Assembly (NCBI GenBank): GCA_050744245.1
Contig: JBOGGX010000225.1
Location: 1-14,250, forward strand
Source: JBOGGX01 sp050744245
Lineage (GTDB): Bacteria; Actinomycetota; Acidimicrobiia; Acidimicrobiales; JBOGGX01
Reading direction: 5' to 3'
DNA: 14,250 bases
The position numbers and the translations under genes were made by a program. This document shows, piece by piece, positions 13,398 through 14,250 of this stretch (positions are counted from its first letter, which is position 1; the number at the start of each line of letters is the position of its first letter). The notes under the pieces were generated by a model. That model was given only the letters and a program-made list of their open reading frames with translations. It was not told the origin of the DNA and did no database searches.

Positions 13398-14250
13398 TCA
13401 GCCGGTGCCGGCGAACAACCGGAGCCGGCCGGGCACGCACGGGTGCCGGAGCTTCGAGAGCGCCTTGGCTTCGATCTGGCGGATGCGCTCCCTGGTGAGG
13501 TCGAACCGGCGCCCGACCTCGTCGAGCGTCATGGGCTGATGCAGGGTCAGGCCGAAACGCAGCGTGAGCACGGCCCGCTCACGGTCGGAGAGGCGGCCCA
13601 GGGCCTGGTGCAGCGCCGATCGCTCCATCGCCGCCGCCGCCGCCTCCCAAGGCGCCTCGGCGTTGCTGTCGGCCACCAGATCCTCGAGCTCGGCCGAGCC
13701 GTCGTCGCCCACCGGCACCGAGAGTGACACGAGGTCGGGCTCGGCCCGCATCGCCTCCTCGACGCGCTCGATGGTGATGCCGCTGGCCGCGGCCAGCTCG
13801 ATCGCCCTGGGCTCCCGGCCCAGCGTCTTGAGCAGCTGGGACGAGACACGTGACAGGACCGAGAGGGTCTCGCCCATATGGGCCGGCACCCGGATCGTCC
13901 GGCTCTTGTCGGCGATGGCTCTGGTGATGGCCTGCCTGATCCACCACGTGGCGTAGGTCGAGAACTTGAACCCCTTGCGATGGTCGAACTTCTCCACCGC
14001 CCGCATCAGCCCGAGGTTGCCCTCCTGGATGAGGTCGAGCATCGACAGGCCAGACGACTGGTAGCGCTTGGCCACCGACACGACGAGCCGGAGGTTGGAT
14101 TGGATGAACCGGGCCCGCGCCTCCCCGCCCGCCTCGATCGCGGCGAGGAGACCGACTGCCTCGAGTACTCCGAGGTGGACGCCGCCGTCGAGGTGCTCGG
14201 CCTCTCGGAGGCCGAGATCGAGGACCTCTACGAGGAGATCGAGCGCCGCG
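13398..14250 (-). CDS. RpoD-like sigma factor, N-terminus missing; upstream part disrupted near 14160
   Basis: Sigma-70 family subunit of RNA polymerase. Region 2 is intact: ARFIQSNLRLVVSVAKRYQ, LDLIQEGNLGLMRAVEKFDH and the -10-binding KFSTYATWWIRQAITRAI. Region 3 (RTIRVPAHMGETLSVLSRV) follows, and region 4 has RERAVLTLRFGL, then the helix-turn-helix TLDEVGRRFDLTRERIRQIE and ALSKLRHP for the -35. This pattern fits a primary or primary-like sigma (group 1 or 2). The frame stays open to the right edge without ATG, GTG or TTG before the internal GTG at 14087, so the start is not here. Good homology ends near VGLLAAIEAGGEAR (about 14155). Beyond that the minus frame loses codon bias (7 of 32 codons end in A/T) while the plus strand looks coding, so the interval 14160-14250 is probably not part of this gene. 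Confidence 0.88.
   Translation of the reverse strand, partial: AALDLLVEVLDLGLREAEHLDGGVHLGVLEAVGLLAAIEAGGEARARFIQSNLRLVVSVAKRYQSSGLSMLDLIQEGNLGLMRAVEKFDHRKGFKFSTYATWWIRQAITRAIADKSRTIRVPAHMGETLSVLSRVSSQLLKTLGREPRAIELAAASGITIERVEEAMRAEPDLVSLSVPVGDDGSAELEDLVADSNAEAPWEAAAAAMERSALHQALGRLSDRERAVLTLRFGLTLHQPMTLDEVGRRFDLTRERIRQIEAKALSKLRHPCVPGRLRLFAGTG
14159..14175. repeat. Imperfect palindrome at the strand switch in the sigma gene
   Basis: CCTCG and CGAGG flank AGTACT plus one extra C, giving a nearly perfect 17-bp palindrome. It lies exactly where the coding signal passes from minus to plus strand, so it may be a fold-back or inversion joint. Confidence 0.45.
14160..14250 (+). other. Coding-like fragment resembling sigma factor region 1.1, on the plus strand, cut by the right edge
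   Basis: Reading the plus strand from 14160 gives LEYSEVDAAVEVLGLSEAEI, then EDLYEEIERR to the edge. All 30 codons end in G or C, as in the real genes here. The peptide resembles sigma-70 region 1.1 (a short tyrosine/valine strand, then a helix ending in a D/E-rich LYEEIE motif before a Gly). No start codon is visible before it, because upstream sequence belongs to the sigma core on the other strand. It is probably the missing N-terminal part of the adjacent sigma factor, inverted; it could instead be an unrelated gene. Confidence 0.45.

Noticed and set aside
1..14250. CRISPR arrays, tRNA genes, transposase genes, phage or plasmid functions
   Set aside because: I saw no repeat-spacer pattern, no tRNA-like cloverleaf, no transposase motif and no terminal inverted repeats in either strand.

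Overview
This is a very GC-rich window with almost uniform G/C third codon positions, frequent GTG starts, little ribosome-binding sequence and -10-like hexamers (TACGCT, TACCGT, TATGGT) only 7 to 11 bases before several start codons. Together with the gene content (histidine utilisation genes, a Rhodococcus-type amidase, a Ppx/GppA phosphatase, an RpoD-like sigma factor) this suggests an actinobacterium, possibly of class Acidimicrobiia. That placement is inference. The window holds mostly chromosomal housekeeping and catabolic genes. I see no insertion sequence, phage gene, CRISPR array, tRNA or rRNA. Layout, left to right: (1) 1-2265, minus strand: hutU (urocanate hydratase) followed, with a TGATG overlap, by an M20 amidohydrolase that runs off the left edge. 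(2) 2320-3957, plus: a Ppx/GppA-type polyphosphate/(p)ppGpp phosphatase, divergent from hutU, ending at a perfect 14-bp hairpin. (3) 4153-7888, minus: two half-size ABC exporters that look like a heterodimer, with a possible 49-codon ORF between them joined by ATGA and GTGA overlaps. (4) 7939-9063, plus: a threonine synthase-like PLP enzyme, convergent with a 187-residue protein I do not recognise (9070-9633, minus). (5) 9702-10381, plus: an inositol monophosphatase-family gene that appears both frameshifted and internally shortened, divergent from the unknown gene across a 68-bp gap containing a dyad. (6) 10481-12037, plus: an amidase-signature enzyme behind the best promoter of the window (TTGACA-17-TACCGT). 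(7) 12084-12791, plus: a membrane protein with an HExxH motif. (8) 12815-13354, plus: a Nudix hydrolase. (9) 13398 to the right edge, minus: an RpoD-like sigma factor. Functionally, the left end degrades histidine (urocanate to imidazolone propionate, and probably a later N-acylglutamate step). The ABC pair exports an unknown substrate. The amidase releases a carboxylate and ammonia from an unknown amide. The other genes look independently transcribed. The most unusual points are: the sigma gene's coding signal switches strand near 14160, where a region-1.1-like fragment appears on the plus strand; the double damage in the phosphatase gene; the coupled small ORF inside the ABC operon; the HExxH membrane protein; and the recurrent start-proximal promoter motif. 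No wholly new multi-gene system is evident.
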